64,000 nt of DNA from Chloroflexi bacterium 44-23 (GTDB taxonomy: Bacteria; Chloroflexota; Anaerolineae; Anaerolineales; Anaerolineaceae): NCBI GenBank assembly GCA_001899005.1, contig MKUW01000007.1:124001-188000 (forward strand), read 5' to 3'. Below are positions 16,999 through 26,871 of this stretch, one piece after another. The position numbers and the translations under genes were made by a program. Each line of letters opens with the position of its first letter. The first letter of the stretch is position 1. The notes below the pieces were generated by a model. The model was not told where the DNA came from and made no database searches. It worked only from the letters and a program-made list of their open reading frames with translations.

Positions 16999-18381
16999 AT
17001 GCCAACCAAAGTAATTATGCCAAAGTTAGGTGAGTCTGTTGTAGAAGGAACAGTTATCAATTGGCTCAAAAACGAAGGAGATCCGGTTGAAGAATTTGAG
17101 TCAATTCTTGAAGTTGAATCGGCCAAAGTGAATACCGAAATTCCAAGCCCGGCGGCTGGAACCCTTTTACGAATTCTGGTTCCTGCCGGGGAAACTGTTG
17201 CTGCCAATACAGTAATTGCCTGGATTGGTGAACCCGGTGAAGAAATACCTGCCGAAGACAGCAAGCTGCCGCCTTCAGAGCAGGTAAAGCCGGCAGAACA
17301 ACAATCCCAAGCACTCCCGGCAGTCCAAACCGCTCCGCATGCCGAGTTGGAAGCCGTTCCTATGGACGATAACAATCAAGTTCCAGCCGGTCGAGACCGA
17401 GATTTGGGTTTTATCTCGCCAGTAGTTGCAAAAATAGCCAGTGAAAATAAAGTCGATTTGACCAAAGTAAAAGGAACAGGTCAGGGAGGCCGAATTTCGA
17501 AGAAGGATATTTTGGGCTTTATTGAAAAAAGAAAGACTTCACGTGTAGAGGAGGAGGCTGCCGCCTGGGAAACTCCCGGTGAAGGTGATCTTTTCCGCCC
17601 GGCCGAATTGCAGTTTCCTGAGCGCTTTGCCTCCAAGGCAGCATCCGCAGAGACAGCGAAACCCACAGCCAGGAATTTACCTCAATCTTCTCTGCCTCAA
17701 GCAGGTGGCCATTTGATTCCACATACCAATATACGCAGGCGGATTGCTGAGCATATGCAAATGAGCAAACGAACATCTCCACATGTAACTTCGGTGATGG
17801 AAGCCAATATGCTAAATGTCTCATTGCATCGTGATAAAAACAAACAGCTTTTTGCAAATCAGGGCGTGCACCTGACTTTCACTGCTTACTTTGTAGCAGC
17901 CACCGCCCAAGCATTGCAAAAAACCCCGATGGTTAATTCATCCTGGACAGATGAAGGTATCCTGGTCAAGAACGCAATCAATATTGGTATCGCTACATCA
18001 TTAGGTGAAGAAGGCCTGATTGTACCGGTCATAAAAAATGCCGATTCGTATTCATTGATTGGGATTGCACGACAGGTGAACAGCTTGGGTGAGAAAGCCC
18101 GTAATCATGCTTTGGTGCCGGATGACGTGGTAGATGCAACTTTTACCATTACGAATCATGGCACCGCAGGGTCGCTGTTTGCCACTCCGATTATTAATCA
18201 ACCCCAAGCGGGAATTTTGGGTGTAGGATTAATTCAAAAGCGTGCCGTGGTTATTGCTGATGCCATCGCGATTCGCCCAATGGTCTACCTGTCCTTGTCT
18301 TTTGATCACCGCATTCTTGATGGTTCGTCAGCTGACGGTTTTCTGGCTGAAGTGGTAAAAATATTGGAGAACTGGAATTAA
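16999..18381 (+). CDS. 2-oxoacid dehydrogenase E2 component (lipoamide acyltransferase)
   Basis: Core of the complex; carries acyl groups on lipoate and passes them to CoA. Domains in order: one lipoyl domain (1-80) with the lipoylated lysine, K43, in EVESAKVNTE; a Pro/Ala/Gln linker; the peripheral-subunit-binding domain (about 138-175, FISPVVAKIASENKVDLTKV, GTGQGGRISKKDI); a second linker; and the C-terminal catalytic domain with RRRIAEHM and the active-site SFDHRILDG. The 460-residue length and single lipoyl domain are typical. It follows E1 beta by 24 nt. Confidence 0.94.
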   Translation: MPTKVIMPKLGESVVEGTVINWLKNEGDPVEEFESILEVESAKVNTEIPSPAAGTLLRILVPAGETVAANTVIAWIGEPGEEIPAEDSKLPPSEQVKPAEQQSQALPAVQTAPHAELEAVPMDDNNQVPAGRDRDLGFISPVVAKIASENKVDLTKVKGTGQGGRISKKDILGFIEKRKTSRVEEEAAAWETPGEGDLFRPAELQFPERFASKAASAETAKPTARNLPQSSLPQAGGHLIPHTNIRRRIAEHMQMSKRTSPHVTSVMEANMLNVSLHRDKNKQLFANQGVHLTFTAYFVAATAQALQKTPMVNSSWTDEGILVKNAINIGIATSLGEEGLIVPVIKNADSYSLIGIARQVNSLGEKARNHALVPDDVVDATFTITNHGTAGSLFATPIINQPQAGILGVGLIQKRAVVIADAIAIRPMVYLSLSFDHRILDGSSADGFLAEVVKILENWN

Positions 18382-18426
18382 TTTTTTCTGGCATTTGCCG
18401 GTTTTCAATGGCTCCAAAGGTGAGTT

Positions 18427-18435
18427 TGGTATAAT
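18427..18435 (+). promoter_or_regulatory. Extended -10 promoter candidate before lpdA
   Basis: TGGTATAAT has the TGn extension directly upstream of a consensus -10 and no good -35. It would give lpdA its own transcript with a leader of about 170 nt. Confidence 0.4.
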
Positions 18436-18612
18436 TGCTTTTGGAAAAAATGATCAGAAAAGGTTAGAAAACTGCATAAATCCATTTTAGTGCGTGGAAT
18501 TGAATAATCTTCATAGTTTAATACTGCGAAGGAGCAAGGATTTTATTACAACGCACGGGTGAATACAGGAAATCAAACAAAATTCTTAATGAAATCAATT
18601 CAGGAGTTCAAA

Positions 18613-20010
18613 ATGAGTGATTATGATGTTGTCGTATTGGGTGCCGGGCCTGGTGGGTATGTTGCTGCCATTCGTGCCTCGCAATTAGGCTTAAAAACAG
18701 CCGTTATCGATAAAGAATGGCTGGGCGGGGTTTGTTTGAATATCGGCTGTATTCCATCAAAAGCACTTTTGAAGAACGCTGATTTGGCGTATACCTTGCG
18801 TAATAGAGGCAAAGAATTTGGTATTTCATTTGATAATCTTGAGCTGGATTATAGTGTTGCGGTTAAACGCAGCCGCCAGGTTTCCAACCGGTTGGTCAAA
18901 GGCGTTACATTCTTGATGAAAAAAAATAACATCGATGTAATTATGGGAACAGGAAAGCTGACAGCAAAGAATGCGATTGAAGTTACCGATGCTGATGGGA
19001 AGAAACAAACCATAGCCGCCAAAAACATCATTCTTGCGACTGGCGCTCACTCGGCTCAGATTCCCGGAATGGAGGTAGATGGTAAAAAAATCGTGTCGTT
19101 TTGGGAAGCCATCCTCCAGGAAAGCCGGCCCGAATCCGTAATTATTATCGGTGCGGGTGCCATAGGTGCTGAATTTAGTACCATTTGGAACAGTTATGGT
19201 ACAAAAGTAACTCTGATTGAGATGCTGCCGCGTATTTTGCCGTTAGAAGATGAAGATGTCAGTAACGAAATGGCCAAAGCCTTTAAGAAAGTCGGGATTG
19301 AAGTGCTTACCAATCACCGTGTGCTCAAAGTTGAAAAAACTGATAGTGGGGTGCATGTCACAGTCAAGGGCGAAGAAGGCGAGAAAGGTTTTGATGCCCA
19401 ACAGGCTTTGATTGCAGTTGGATTTAAGCCAAATTCCAAGGATATTGGTCTTGAAGCAGTCGGGGTGAAAGTGGATGCGCGTGGCTTTGTTGAAATCGAT
19501 GAGCGCATGGCGACCAATGTGCCTGGAATCTGGGCCATTGGTGATTTGACAGGTAAGCTTTTGTTAGCTCATGTTGCCTCAGCTCAAGGAATTGTATGTG
19601 CGGAGAATATCGCCGGTGCAGCGACCGTAAAACTGGATTATCGCATGATGCCACGTGCGACTTACAGTTACCCACAAGCAACCTCATTTGGGTTGACAGA
19701 GGCACAGGCACGCGCCGAGGGTTATGACGTGAAGATTGGCCGCTTCCCATTTCTGGCGAATGGCAAGTCATTAGGTATGGGTGAATCAACCGGATTTGTC
19801 AAACTTGTTACTGACGCAAAGTATGGCGAAATTCTTGGTGGACACATGATTGGTCCTGAAGTGTCTGAGTTACTGCCAGAATTGACCTTGGCACACACGA
19901 TGGAATTGACAGTTGAGGAAATTGCCAGAAATGTGCATGCTCACCCCACAATCAGTGAGGCGATCATGGAAGCAGCCCATGATGCAGAAGGTCGCGCAAT
20001 TCACTCTTAA
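18613..20010 (+). CDS. lpdA: Dihydrolipoyl dehydrogenase (E3)
   Basis: Flavoenzyme that reoxidises dihydrolipoamide of the E2 subunit with NAD+. FAD fold VVLGAGPGGYVAAIRASQLG; redox-active disulfide C41/C46 in GGVCLNIGCIPSKALL; NAD fold SVIIIGAGAIGAEFSTIW; C-terminal His-Glu pair in HAHPTISEAIMEA. The start at 18613 has AGGAG 6 nt upstream; an in-frame GTG at 18559 has no Shine-Dalgarno. Length is 465 residues. It is separated from E2 by 231 bp containing an extended -10 promoter, so it may be expressed partly on its own, which fits an E3 shared among complexes. Confidence 0.95.
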   Translation: MSDYDVVVLGAGPGGYVAAIRASQLGLKTAVIDKEWLGGVCLNIGCIPSKALLKNADLAYTLRNRGKEFGISFDNLELDYSVAVKRSRQVSNRLVKGVTFLMKKNNIDVIMGTGKLTAKNAIEVTDADGKKQTIAAKNIILATGAHSAQIPGMEVDGKKIVSFWEAILQESRPESVIIIGAGAIGAEFSTIWNSYGTKVTLIEMLPRILPLEDEDVSNEMAKAFKKVGIEVLTNHRVLKVEKTDSGVHVTVKGEEGEKGFDAQQALIAVGFKPNSKDIGLEAVGVKVDARGFVEIDERMATNVPGIWAIGDLTGKLLLAHVASAQGIVCAENIAGAATVKLDYRMMPRATYSYPQATSFGLTEAQARAEGYDVKIGRFPFLANGKSLGMGESTGFVKLVTDAKYGEILGGHMIGPEVSELLPELTLAHTMELTVEEIARNVHAHPTISEAIMEAAHDAEGRAIHS

Positions 20011-20027
20011 AACCAACATTAAACCGA

Positions 20028-20070
20028 ATACACCTTGTAAATTCGTATTGTTTTACAAGGTGTATTTTTT
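20028..20070 (+). terminator. Terminator after lpdA
   Basis: ATACACCTTGTAA (20028-20040) pairs with TTACAAGGTGTAT (20053-20065), followed by five T. The T-run overlaps the -35 of the secA promoter. Confidence 0.85.
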
Positions 20071-20097
20071 TGTAAAAACAGGCGGGTGTGCTATAAT
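20070..20097 (+). promoter_or_regulatory. Promoter for secA
   Basis: TTGTAA (20070-20075), 16-bp spacer, TATAAT (20092-20097). secA begins 30 nt downstream. Confidence 0.6.
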
Positions 20098-20127
20098 TTT
20101 TCACCGAAAGGTGATAGGTTGTAATTA

Positions 20128-23100
20128 ATGCTACAGAAAATTGCAAAAGTTTTTGGATATGATCCAAACAAAAAACAATTAGAAAAATATTCCGAGAAGG
20201 TGTATGAAATAAACCAGCTCGAAGCTGATTATGAAAAACTAAGTGATACGGAATTGTCAGCCAAAACAGCTGAATTTAAAGAACGATACGCTGAAGGTGA
20301 AACCCTTGATGATTTATTGGTCGAAGCGTTTGCGACAGTGAGGGAAGTAAGCAAACGCCAGCTTGGGTTGCGGCATTACGATGTTCAGATGATTGGTGGC
20401 ATTGCCATGCATCAGGGGACCATTGCAGAAATGCGTACAGGTGAAGGCAAAACTTTGGTGGCGACGCTCCCTGTGTATTTGAATTCGTTGACCGGAAAAG
20501 GTATCCACCTGGTAACGGTTAATGATTATCTGGCTCGTCGTGATGCTCGTTGGATGGCACCCATTTATGACACCCTGGGACTCTCAATCGGGGTATTGCA
20601 AATGGCCAGTCGCACAGAAAACGGAAATAAAGCTTTTCTGGTTGATTTGCAAAAGACTTCCAGCTTTGAAGATCAAAATCAGCTGGTCATGGTTAACCGT
20701 GCAGAAGCTTATAAAGCGGACATTGTTTATGGTACGAATAGTGAGTTTGGCTTTGACTATCTGCGTGATAACCTTACCAATCGGCTTGATGAACGAGTTC
20801 AGCGTGACCATTATTTTGCAGTAATTGATGAAATTGATAATATCCTCATCGATGAAGCGCGCACACCTCTGATTATTTCAGGTCCGGCCTCTGATGATAC
20901 TGAATGGTACGTCCGCATGGCTCAAATTGTCCGCCAACTTAATCCGGAAGATTATGAGATCAGCGAAAAAGACCGCTATGTAAACCTGACTGAGATTGGG
21001 GAAGCGCATGTGGAAGAACTATTACAGCTACCAATCCGAGACCCGGAACGACCTGAGGATATTGCCCCTGAACAGGCACGCATTTTAGGTTACCTTGAAC
21101 AAGCGCTCAAAGCTCAATATTTATTTAAACGAAACAAAGACTATCTTGTTCAGAGTGGAAAAGTTGTCATTGTCGATGAATTTACCGGAAGATTAATGCC
21201 AGGACGCCGGTGGTCGGAAGGTTTGCACCAGGCTGTTGAGGCTAAAGAGGGTGTCAAAGTCGAAGCCGAAAATGTCACATACGCAACCATTACCATCCAA
21301 AACTATTTCCGAATGTACGAAAAGCTGGCTGGGATGACCGGTACTGCTTTGACTGAAGCGGAAGAGTTCAATAAAATTTATAAACTGGAAGTTTTACCCA
21401 TTCCAACAAACCTGGAATACCAGGCCTTTGGCAACGATGCTGTTATGCTGGCTGTGGATGATAAGGATGAATCGGGCTATCGCTATACCTACTATGCCAA
21501 TCGGTCTGATAGTTCCAGAACCCCAATTTTCTATAAACGCAAAGACTATCCGGATGTTGTTTTTCGTACGGAGGAAGCCAAATTACGCGCATTGGTCAAA
21601 GAAGTTGTGCAATATCATATTATTGGCCGCCCACAACTGGTAGGAACTACCTCAGTAGAACATTCTGACCGTCTTTCCGAACGTTTATCTGCTGAAAATG
21701 TGCGCAGATTGCTGCAAACCTTACTTATCCGTGATGCATGGATGCGTCTGCATAAGCGCGATATGATTGAACAAAACGTAGAGGAATTGAAATTCTTAAA
21801 TGCACCGTTGGCTGATATCAATCCCTCTGAAATGCGTAAATATGCCCGCACAATCGGCCTGGAAACAATCAGCCCACAAGACCCGGAAAATCTGGAACGT
21901 CTGTTGGATATTTTAGAGTTGCCGCAAGATGCGATTGCAAGGCTGAACGACGTGATTCAAGCCGGCGTTCCCCATCGCGTATTGAATGCACGCAAGCATG
22001 ATGAAGAAGCATTAATTATTAATAATGCCGGCTCATTTGGCGCTGTTACGATTGCCACCAATATGGCAGGCCGCGGTGTTGATATTAAGTTGGGTGGTGA
22101 AATTAGCGAAGAGCTTTATGCGGATATTGCGCGTGTATTAAAGCGAAACCGCCTTGATCCTTACACAATGAAGAATGAGGAAAAAAGACAGGCGTTATTA
22201 CAAATGAAGCCTGACCAATTTGGAATCTATTCCGAATCAGTTAATGCTTTCTTGCAAGCAATGGAAGACATGGAGAAAGTGCGTGCACTAGGCGGGTTAC
22301 ACGTTGTTGGTTCTGAAAGGCATGAAGCGCGTCGAATCGACAATCAATTACGCGGCCGTTCCTCTCGCCAGGGAGATCCGGGCTCGTCACGATTCTACCT
22401 TTCGCTTGAAGATGAATTGATGCGTTTGTTTGGCGGTCAGCAGGTTGAAGGTCTGATGCGCAGGTTGAACATTGAAGAAAACATTCCGATTGAATCTGGC
22501 ATTGTGGCTCGCTTGGTGGAACAATCGCAAGAACGCGTGGAAGGCTCTAACTTTGACGTCCGTAAGCATTTATTGGAGTATGACGATGTTCTTAATATGC
22601 AACGGCAAAGGATTTATGATCAACGCGATATGGTTTTCACCAAACAAGATCTGACTGAAGATGTCATCGAGATGCTGCAGACGGATATTATGAAACGAGT
22701 TGAGCCGGGCATGAAAGATGAGGAAGGTCACTGGAAATTGGTGGCTTATCTCTCAGACGTCCAGCCACCGCTCGATTTTGAAGGAATATTCTATCCATCG
22801 ATTACCTTGCATATTTTGATGGATGAAGTAATTGCGAAAGATGGAAAGATTCCGGCAAGTTATGAAGAAGTAAAGAAGGTACTTCTGATGATTGCGGAAG
22901 AAAGCATTGAAGCCGAAGTTCAACATCTTATTAGCAGCGCTCAAAATTCGTTTGAGAAAATTGAGGATGCTCTTGAGAATCAGAAGATGGAGCGATTCGA
23001 TGCACTGGATGCATTTATTGAGGGGTTGGAAGAACGCCAAGAAGAGGAACCCCTCAAAGCGCAGAATCTGCAGCAGGAATTGATTTCTATTACCCATACT

Positions 23101-24162
23101 CCGTTACGGTTGACTTCCACCCAAATGAACAGCCTGATTGAGGGTGACAAAGAGATTGAAGAAGAAATTCGAAATCAAATTGAAGATTACCTGATTTCAA
23201 TTAATACCGTTCGTATCGTCGGCGCACTTGCGTTGCGTATTGAAAACTTAAATGTGAAACAATCCGACTTACAGGGCATAGCCTGGTCAGATGTTGTTGA
23301 TTATTTGATGGAGGCAATTAACGATGCGTTTGAGCAACGTAAAAACCAATATCTCGGTGAGACAGGCCAGTTTGCTCAGGAAATCGATGGATGGATAAAA
23401 CAACTTAATGGTGCAGAGGTTACTGAAGAAAATATTTACCGGATGTTGATCGGTTTGATCCAGGGTTCCCGCTTGGCATTTGACAAAAAGACTCACCGCC
23501 AAATACGACAACGCTATCAGCGGCTCACGTATGTTTTCTATGCTGCACAAGTACTTCTAAAATTTGAGGAAAGTGGTGTCAAAGATTGGGTGCTCGATCA
23601 TATGAATGGAGCGATTGAGGCCATGCAAAAGGTTTGGGGTACCTATGAGATTAACCGATTAAGACAATCTCAGGCCACCTTAACCCAATTAGATGAAAAA
23701 CGGCAATCTTTGCTTGAACAATCATTTGGCCAAGAATATTATGCTCAGATCAAAGAAACCGAAATCAGCCAGCTGAATCCACAAGATCAGGAACAGATTA
23801 AGATGCTTTTGGGGGCAAATGTTCGTAATGAGATCTATCGCGAAATCTTGCTCTCAACTATTTCACAAATGTGGGTAGAATATTTGACACGAATGGAAGC
23901 ACTTAGAGTGTCAATTGGAATGGAAGCTTATGCCCAGCGTGATCCTTTGGTACAGTATAAAAGCCAGGCATCTGAGCTTTTCCGGGATTTATTAGTCGAT
24001 ATTCGCTCGGCTTTGGTAAACCGCATGTTTACTTATCAACCCAGCCAGCGGGTTTCTGCCACGATCGAACAAGAAAAATTACCGGAAGTCATCGAAGGGG
24101 TAAGAGTATCTAATGCCCAGGCAGCACCTGAAAAGGCCAAGAAGAAGCGTCGAAGGCATTAA
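20128..24162 (+). CDS. secA: Protein translocase ATPase SecA, extended form
   Basis: ATP-driven motor that pushes preproteins through SecYEG. Motifs: MRTGEGKTLVATLP (Walker A), DEIDNILIDEARTPLIISG (usually DEVD), GMTGTALTEAEEF, MAGRGVDIKLGG (usually GTDI), and RIDNQLRGRSSRQGDPGSSRFYLSLED. At 1344 residues it is about 400-500 longer than E. coli or Bacillus SecA. The extra sequence lies in a short insert in NBD1 around NKAFLVDLQKTSSFED, an approximately 100-residue insert in NBD2 between GTTSVEHSDRLSERL and GVPHRVLNARKHDEEA, and a large charged helical insert in the scaffold region (about residues 845-1170). The expected WxEhLxxMxxLR...GYaQ.DPL segment follows near the end. The C-terminus is KKKRRRH, with no zinc-binding CxC tail. 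The frame is open throughout. Confidence 0.95.
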   Translation: MLQKIAKVFGYDPNKKQLEKYSEKVYEINQLEADYEKLSDTELSAKTAEFKERYAEGETLDDLLVEAFATVREVSKRQLGLRHYDVQMIGGIAMHQGTIAEMRTGEGKTLVATLPVYLNSLTGKGIHLVTVNDYLARRDARWMAPIYDTLGLSIGVLQMASRTENGNKAFLVDLQKTSSFEDQNQLVMVNRAEAYKADIVYGTNSEFGFDYLRDNLTNRLDERVQRDHYFAVIDEIDNILIDEARTPLIISGPASDDTEWYVRMAQIVRQLNPEDYEISEKDRYVNLTEIGEAHVEELLQLPIRDPERPEDIAPEQARILGYLEQALKAQYLFKRNKDYLVQSGKVVIVDEFTGRLMPGRRWSEGLHQAVEAKEGVKVEAENVTYATITIQNYFRMYEKLAGMTGTALTEAEEFNKIYKLEVLPIPTNLEYQAFGNDAVMLAVDDKDESGYRYTYYANRSDSSRTPIFYKRKDYPDVVFRTEEAKLRALVKEVVQYHIIGRPQLVGTTSVEHSDRLSERLSAENVRRLLQTLLIRDAWMRLHKRDMIEQNVEELKFLNAPLADINPSEMRKYARTIGLETISPQDPENLERLLDILELPQDAIARLNDVIQAGVPHRVLNARKHDEEALIINNAGSFGAVTIATNMAGRGVDIKLGGEISEELYADIARVLKRNRLDPYTMKNEEKRQALLQMKPDQFGIYSESVNAFLQAMEDMEKVRALGGLHVVGSERHEARRIDNQLRGRSSRQGDPGSSRFYLSLEDELMRLFGGQQVEGLMRRLNIEENIPIESGIVARLVEQSQERVEGSNFDVRKHLLEYDDVLNMQRQRIYDQRDMVFTKQDLTEDVIEMLQTDIMKRVEPGMKDEEGHWKLVAYLSDVQPPLDFEGIFYPSITLHILMDEVIAKDGKIPASYEEVKKVLLMIAEESIEAEVQHLISSAQNSFEKIEDALENQKMERFDALDAFIEGLEERQEEEPLKAQNLQQELISITHTPLRLTSTQMNSLIEGDKEIEEEIRNQIEDYLISINTVRIVGALALRIENLNVKQSDLQGIAWSDVVDYLMEAINDAFEQRKNQYLGETGQFAQEIDGWIKQLNGAEVTEENIYRMLIGLIQGSRLAFDKKTHRQIRQRYQRLTYVFYAAQVLLKFEESGVKDWVLDHMNGAIEAMQKVWGTYEINRLRQSQATLTQLDEKRQSLLEQSFGQEYYAQIKETEISQLNPQDQEQIKMLLGANVRNEIYREILLSTISQMWVEYLTRMEALRVSIGMEAYAQRDPLVQYKSQASELFRDLLVDIRSALVNRMFTYQPSQRVSATIEQEKLPEVIEGVRVSNAQAAPEKAKKKRRRH

Positions 24163-24206
24163 AAATTGAGGATGCAGGCTTTTTCGAATAGACTTTTTAC
24201 CCAGAC

Positions 24207-24235
24207 TTGCCAAGAATGGATTTCTTTCATATAAT
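24207..24235 (+). promoter_or_regulatory. Promoter for the S1-like protein gene
   Basis: TTGCCA (24207-24212), 17-bp spacer, TATAAT (24230-24235), 34 nt before the gene. Confidence 0.7.
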
Positions 24236-24269
24236 TTGAGAATCTTATTCATGGGAGTATGTTGATCGT

Positions 24270-25712
24270 ATGGAGCAAAAAGACGCCCAATTAGAGCAGG
24301 CAATGCCTGAAAATTCGCAAGAAGACAACATGGCCTCTCTGCTCGAACAAGAGGGCCTGGAAATCGATTTTCCCCAATCGGGTGAAACTCGTCAAGGTGT
24401 GATTGCCAGCATTTCACAAGGGCAGATTTTAGTAGGTGTTGGTGCAAAATCAGAAGGGATTATCAGCGGTCGCGAATACGATTTAATTCCCCCTGAAGAA
24501 TTGGAAAAACTCGAAGTTGGCCAGGAAATTCCTGTCTATGTTTTAACCCCCGAGGATTCCCATGGCAACCTGGTGCTTTCTTTTATGCGAGCACTGGAAG
24601 AGCAATCCTGGCACAAAGCTGAAGAAATGTTGGAATCAAAAGATGCTTATACGAGCAATATTCGTGGTTACAACAAGGGTGGATTAATTGTTCCTTTTGA
24701 AGGTCTGAATGGGTTTGTACCCGCTTCTCAAATCAGTTTAACGCGCCGTGCCGGTATCACTGGTGATACCCCAGAAAAAAGATGGGGTGGCATGGTGGGT
24801 GACGAGATTGATGTATGTGTGATAGAAGTGGATCGGGAGCGCCGCAGATTAATTCTATCCGAGCGGGCAGCTAGTTCCGAGACGCGCGACTCTGTGAAAG
24901 AACGTATATTAAGTGAACTTTCAGAAGGTGATATTCGCACAGGTCGGGTAACCAGTCTGGCGGATTTCGGTGCATTTGTGAATATTAATGGCGCGGATGG
25001 ACTGGTTCATTTATCTGAAATTTCATGGGATCGTGTTCAACATCCCTCCGAGCTATTAAAAGTCGGCCAGGAAGTAAAAGTAAAAATTATAAGCGTCGAC
25101 CGCGATAAGAAACGGATTGGCCTCTCACTGCGTCAATTGCAAGAGGATCCTTGGGTAGAACGAATAAGCCAATATGAGATTGGTCAACTTCTCGAAGGAA
25201 CCATTACACGATTGACCAAATTTGGTGCCTTTGCCCGAATTGAAGATGATTTGGAAGGTTTGATCCATATTTCTGAGATCAGTGAGCGTCGAATAGAACA
25301 CCCCAAGGAAATCTTAAAAGAGGGTGACACTGTTACTTTGCGGGTCATTAAAATTGAACCGGAAAATCATCGCGTTGGTCTCAGCATCCGCCGGGTGGAT
25401 TCAATGGCCTATGCTGAAATGGACTGGAAGACCCTCGAAGATATTATTTTGGATGAAGTTGAGTTGGATGACGAAGCCGAAACAAAATTAGAATCAGAAG
25501 ATACACCAACCCCTGAAGCGGAAGTAATCAAAGCACCGAAACCAAAAGCAAAGGCCAAAGCAAAACCAAAGGCAGAAGTAACAACTGAACCCAAGGCAAA
25601 AGCAGCAACCAAGCCCAAAGCTAAAGCAGCAACCAAGCCCAAAGCTAAAGCAGCAACGGAACCAGAAGCTGATAAAGCTGAATCAACGCCAGAAACACCA
25701 GAAGAAGACTAA
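24270..25712 (+). CDS. rpsA: Ribosomal protein S1-like RNA-binding protein, four S1 domains
   Basis: A 480-residue RNA-binding protein with four S1 (OB-fold) domains at about 38-105, 122-190, 212-282 and 298-368. The third and fourth are closest to consensus (TGRVTSLADFGAFVNINGAD, and GTITRLTKFGAFARI). Translation initiation on structured or weak-SD mRNAs is the usual role. The C-terminal 80 residues are a low-complexity Pro/Lys/Ala/Thr tail with a repeated KPKAKAAT unit and an acidic end, probably disordered. A terminator follows at once (25738-25763). The Shine-Dalgarno is poor (GGGAG 12 nt upstream). Confidence 0.88.
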   Translation: MEQKDAQLEQAMPENSQEDNMASLLEQEGLEIDFPQSGETRQGVIASISQGQILVGVGAKSEGIISGREYDLIPPEELEKLEVGQEIPVYVLTPEDSHGNLVLSFMRALEEQSWHKAEEMLESKDAYTSNIRGYNKGGLIVPFEGLNGFVPASQISLTRRAGITGDTPEKRWGGMVGDEIDVCVIEVDRERRRLILSERAASSETRDSVKERILSELSEGDIRTGRVTSLADFGAFVNINGADGLVHLSEISWDRVQHPSELLKVGQEVKVKIISVDRDKKRIGLSLRQLQEDPWVERISQYEIGQLLEGTITRLTKFGAFARIEDDLEGLIHISEISERRIEHPKEILKEGDTVTLRVIKIEPENHRVGLSIRRVDSMAYAEMDWKTLEDIILDEVELDDEAETKLESEDTPTPEAEVIKAPKPKAKAKAKPKAEVTTEPKAKAATKPKAKAATKPKAKAATEPEADKAESTPETPEED

Positions 25713-25737
25713 CTTTCAGCAATAAATTAAAGAATTG

Positions 25738-25766
25738 GAAAGCGCACCGGCCGGTGCGCTTTCTTT
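25738..25766 (+). terminator. Terminator after the S1-like gene
   Basis: A perfect 13-bp palindrome (GAAAGCGCACCGG with its complement) followed by TTCTTT. It lies upstream of the M19 peptidase start and is the reason a longer reading of that gene is rejected. Confidence 0.75.
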
Positions 25767-25782
25767 GCAAAAAGGACTAAAT

Positions 25783-26871
25783 ATGCCTTACCCTATAATT
25801 GATGGTCATGAGGACCTGGCTTATAACGCAATTACTTTTGGAAGGGACTATTTACGCTCAGCTATGGACACACGCGCTGCTGAAAAGTATTCAGCGGTAC
25901 CAGAACGGGGGGGCGAGTGTATGCTGGGCTGGCCGGATTGGCAAAACGCTCATGTGGCAGTTATTTTTTGTACGCTGTTCGCCATGCCAAAGCGATATCA
26001 GGGTGGTGATTGGGAAAAGGTAGCCTACGGAACACTTGATGAAGCACATGTAGTTTATCAGAAGCAGTTGGATTATTATCAACGTCTGGCAGGTGACAAT
26101 CCGTTGAAATTCAGGATTCTTCATGAGAAATCTCAGTTTCAGAAATTGTGGCAGGGTTGGCACAGTGACTCTGAGGCAATCAATCCTATCGGGTTATTAT
26201 TGCTCATGGAAGGATCAGAAGGAATACAAGCTGCCAGTGAAATGGAAGATTGGTATGAGCGAGGCGTGCGCATAGCCGGACCGGCTTGGGCGGGCAACCG
26301 GTTTTGCGGGGGGACGTATGAACCCGGCCGCTTCACTTCTGAAGGACGATTGCTGCTTGAAATTATGGCGGATTTAGGAATGGGTTTGGATATCGCCCAC
26401 ATGACCGAAGAATCAGCGTTAGAAGCACTTGATTGCTTCGAAGGCCCCGTATTAGCCTCACACGTGACTGCCAGGATCTTGATGAAAGGTAAACTGGGGG
26501 AAAGACTTTTAACCGACACAACCATTTGTCAGGTTGCAGAACACGACGGTGTGATCGGTATTATGCCCTATAATAAATTTTTAGACCCCGAATGGACAAA
26601 AACTTCACAGCGTGATAAAGTATCCTTGCAGCACTATATTGATCATATAGACCATGTTTGCCAGTTGACTGGCAGTTCTCAATACGTAGCCATTGGCACG
26701 GATTTTGATGGTACGATTGGATACCCCGAAGTCCCTCTTGAACTGACCACGATTGCAGATCTTCAGAAATTAGAACCGAACCTGATCGAGCGTGGGTACA
26801 AGCAAGTTGATATTGAGAGAATATTTGGATTGAATTGGGCGCGAATAATCGAAAGGGTTTTGCCCGCATGA
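25783..26871 (+). CDS. M19 family membrane dipeptidase-like metallopeptidase
   Basis: A 362-residue zinc dipeptidase of the renal dipeptidase family. Metal and active-site motifs: IIDGHEDLAYN (HxD reads HED), LLMEGSEG with the bridging Glu, GMGLDIAHMTEESA, VLASHVTAR and GTDFDGTIGYP. No signal peptide, so probably cytoplasmic; it would cleave dipeptides, including D-amino-acid-containing ones in some members. The start at 25783 (MPYPIIDG) has AAAGGA upstream; the 16 codons before it lie in the rpsA terminator. Its stop overlaps the next start (ATGA). Confidence 0.88.
   Translation: MPYPIIDGHEDLAYNAITFGRDYLRSAMDTRAAEKYSAVPERGGECMLGWPDWQNAHVAVIFCTLFAMPKRYQGGDWEKVAYGTLDEAHVVYQKQLDYYQRLAGDNPLKFRILHEKSQFQKLWQGWHSDSEAINPIGLLLLMEGSEGIQAASEMEDWYERGVRIAGPAWAGNRFCGGTYEPGRFTSEGRLLLEIMADLGMGLDIAHMTEESALEALDCFEGPVLASHVTARILMKGKLGERLLTDTTICQVAEHDGVIGIMPYNKFLDPEWTKTSQRDKVSLQHYIDHIDHVCQLTGSSQYVAIGTDFDGTIGYPEVPLELTTIADLQKLEPNLIERGYKQVDIERIFGLNWARIIERVLPA

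Noticed and set aside
25735..25782. Sixteen extra N-terminal codons for the M19 dipeptidase
   Set aside because: They are encoded by the terminator hairpin of the S1-like gene.
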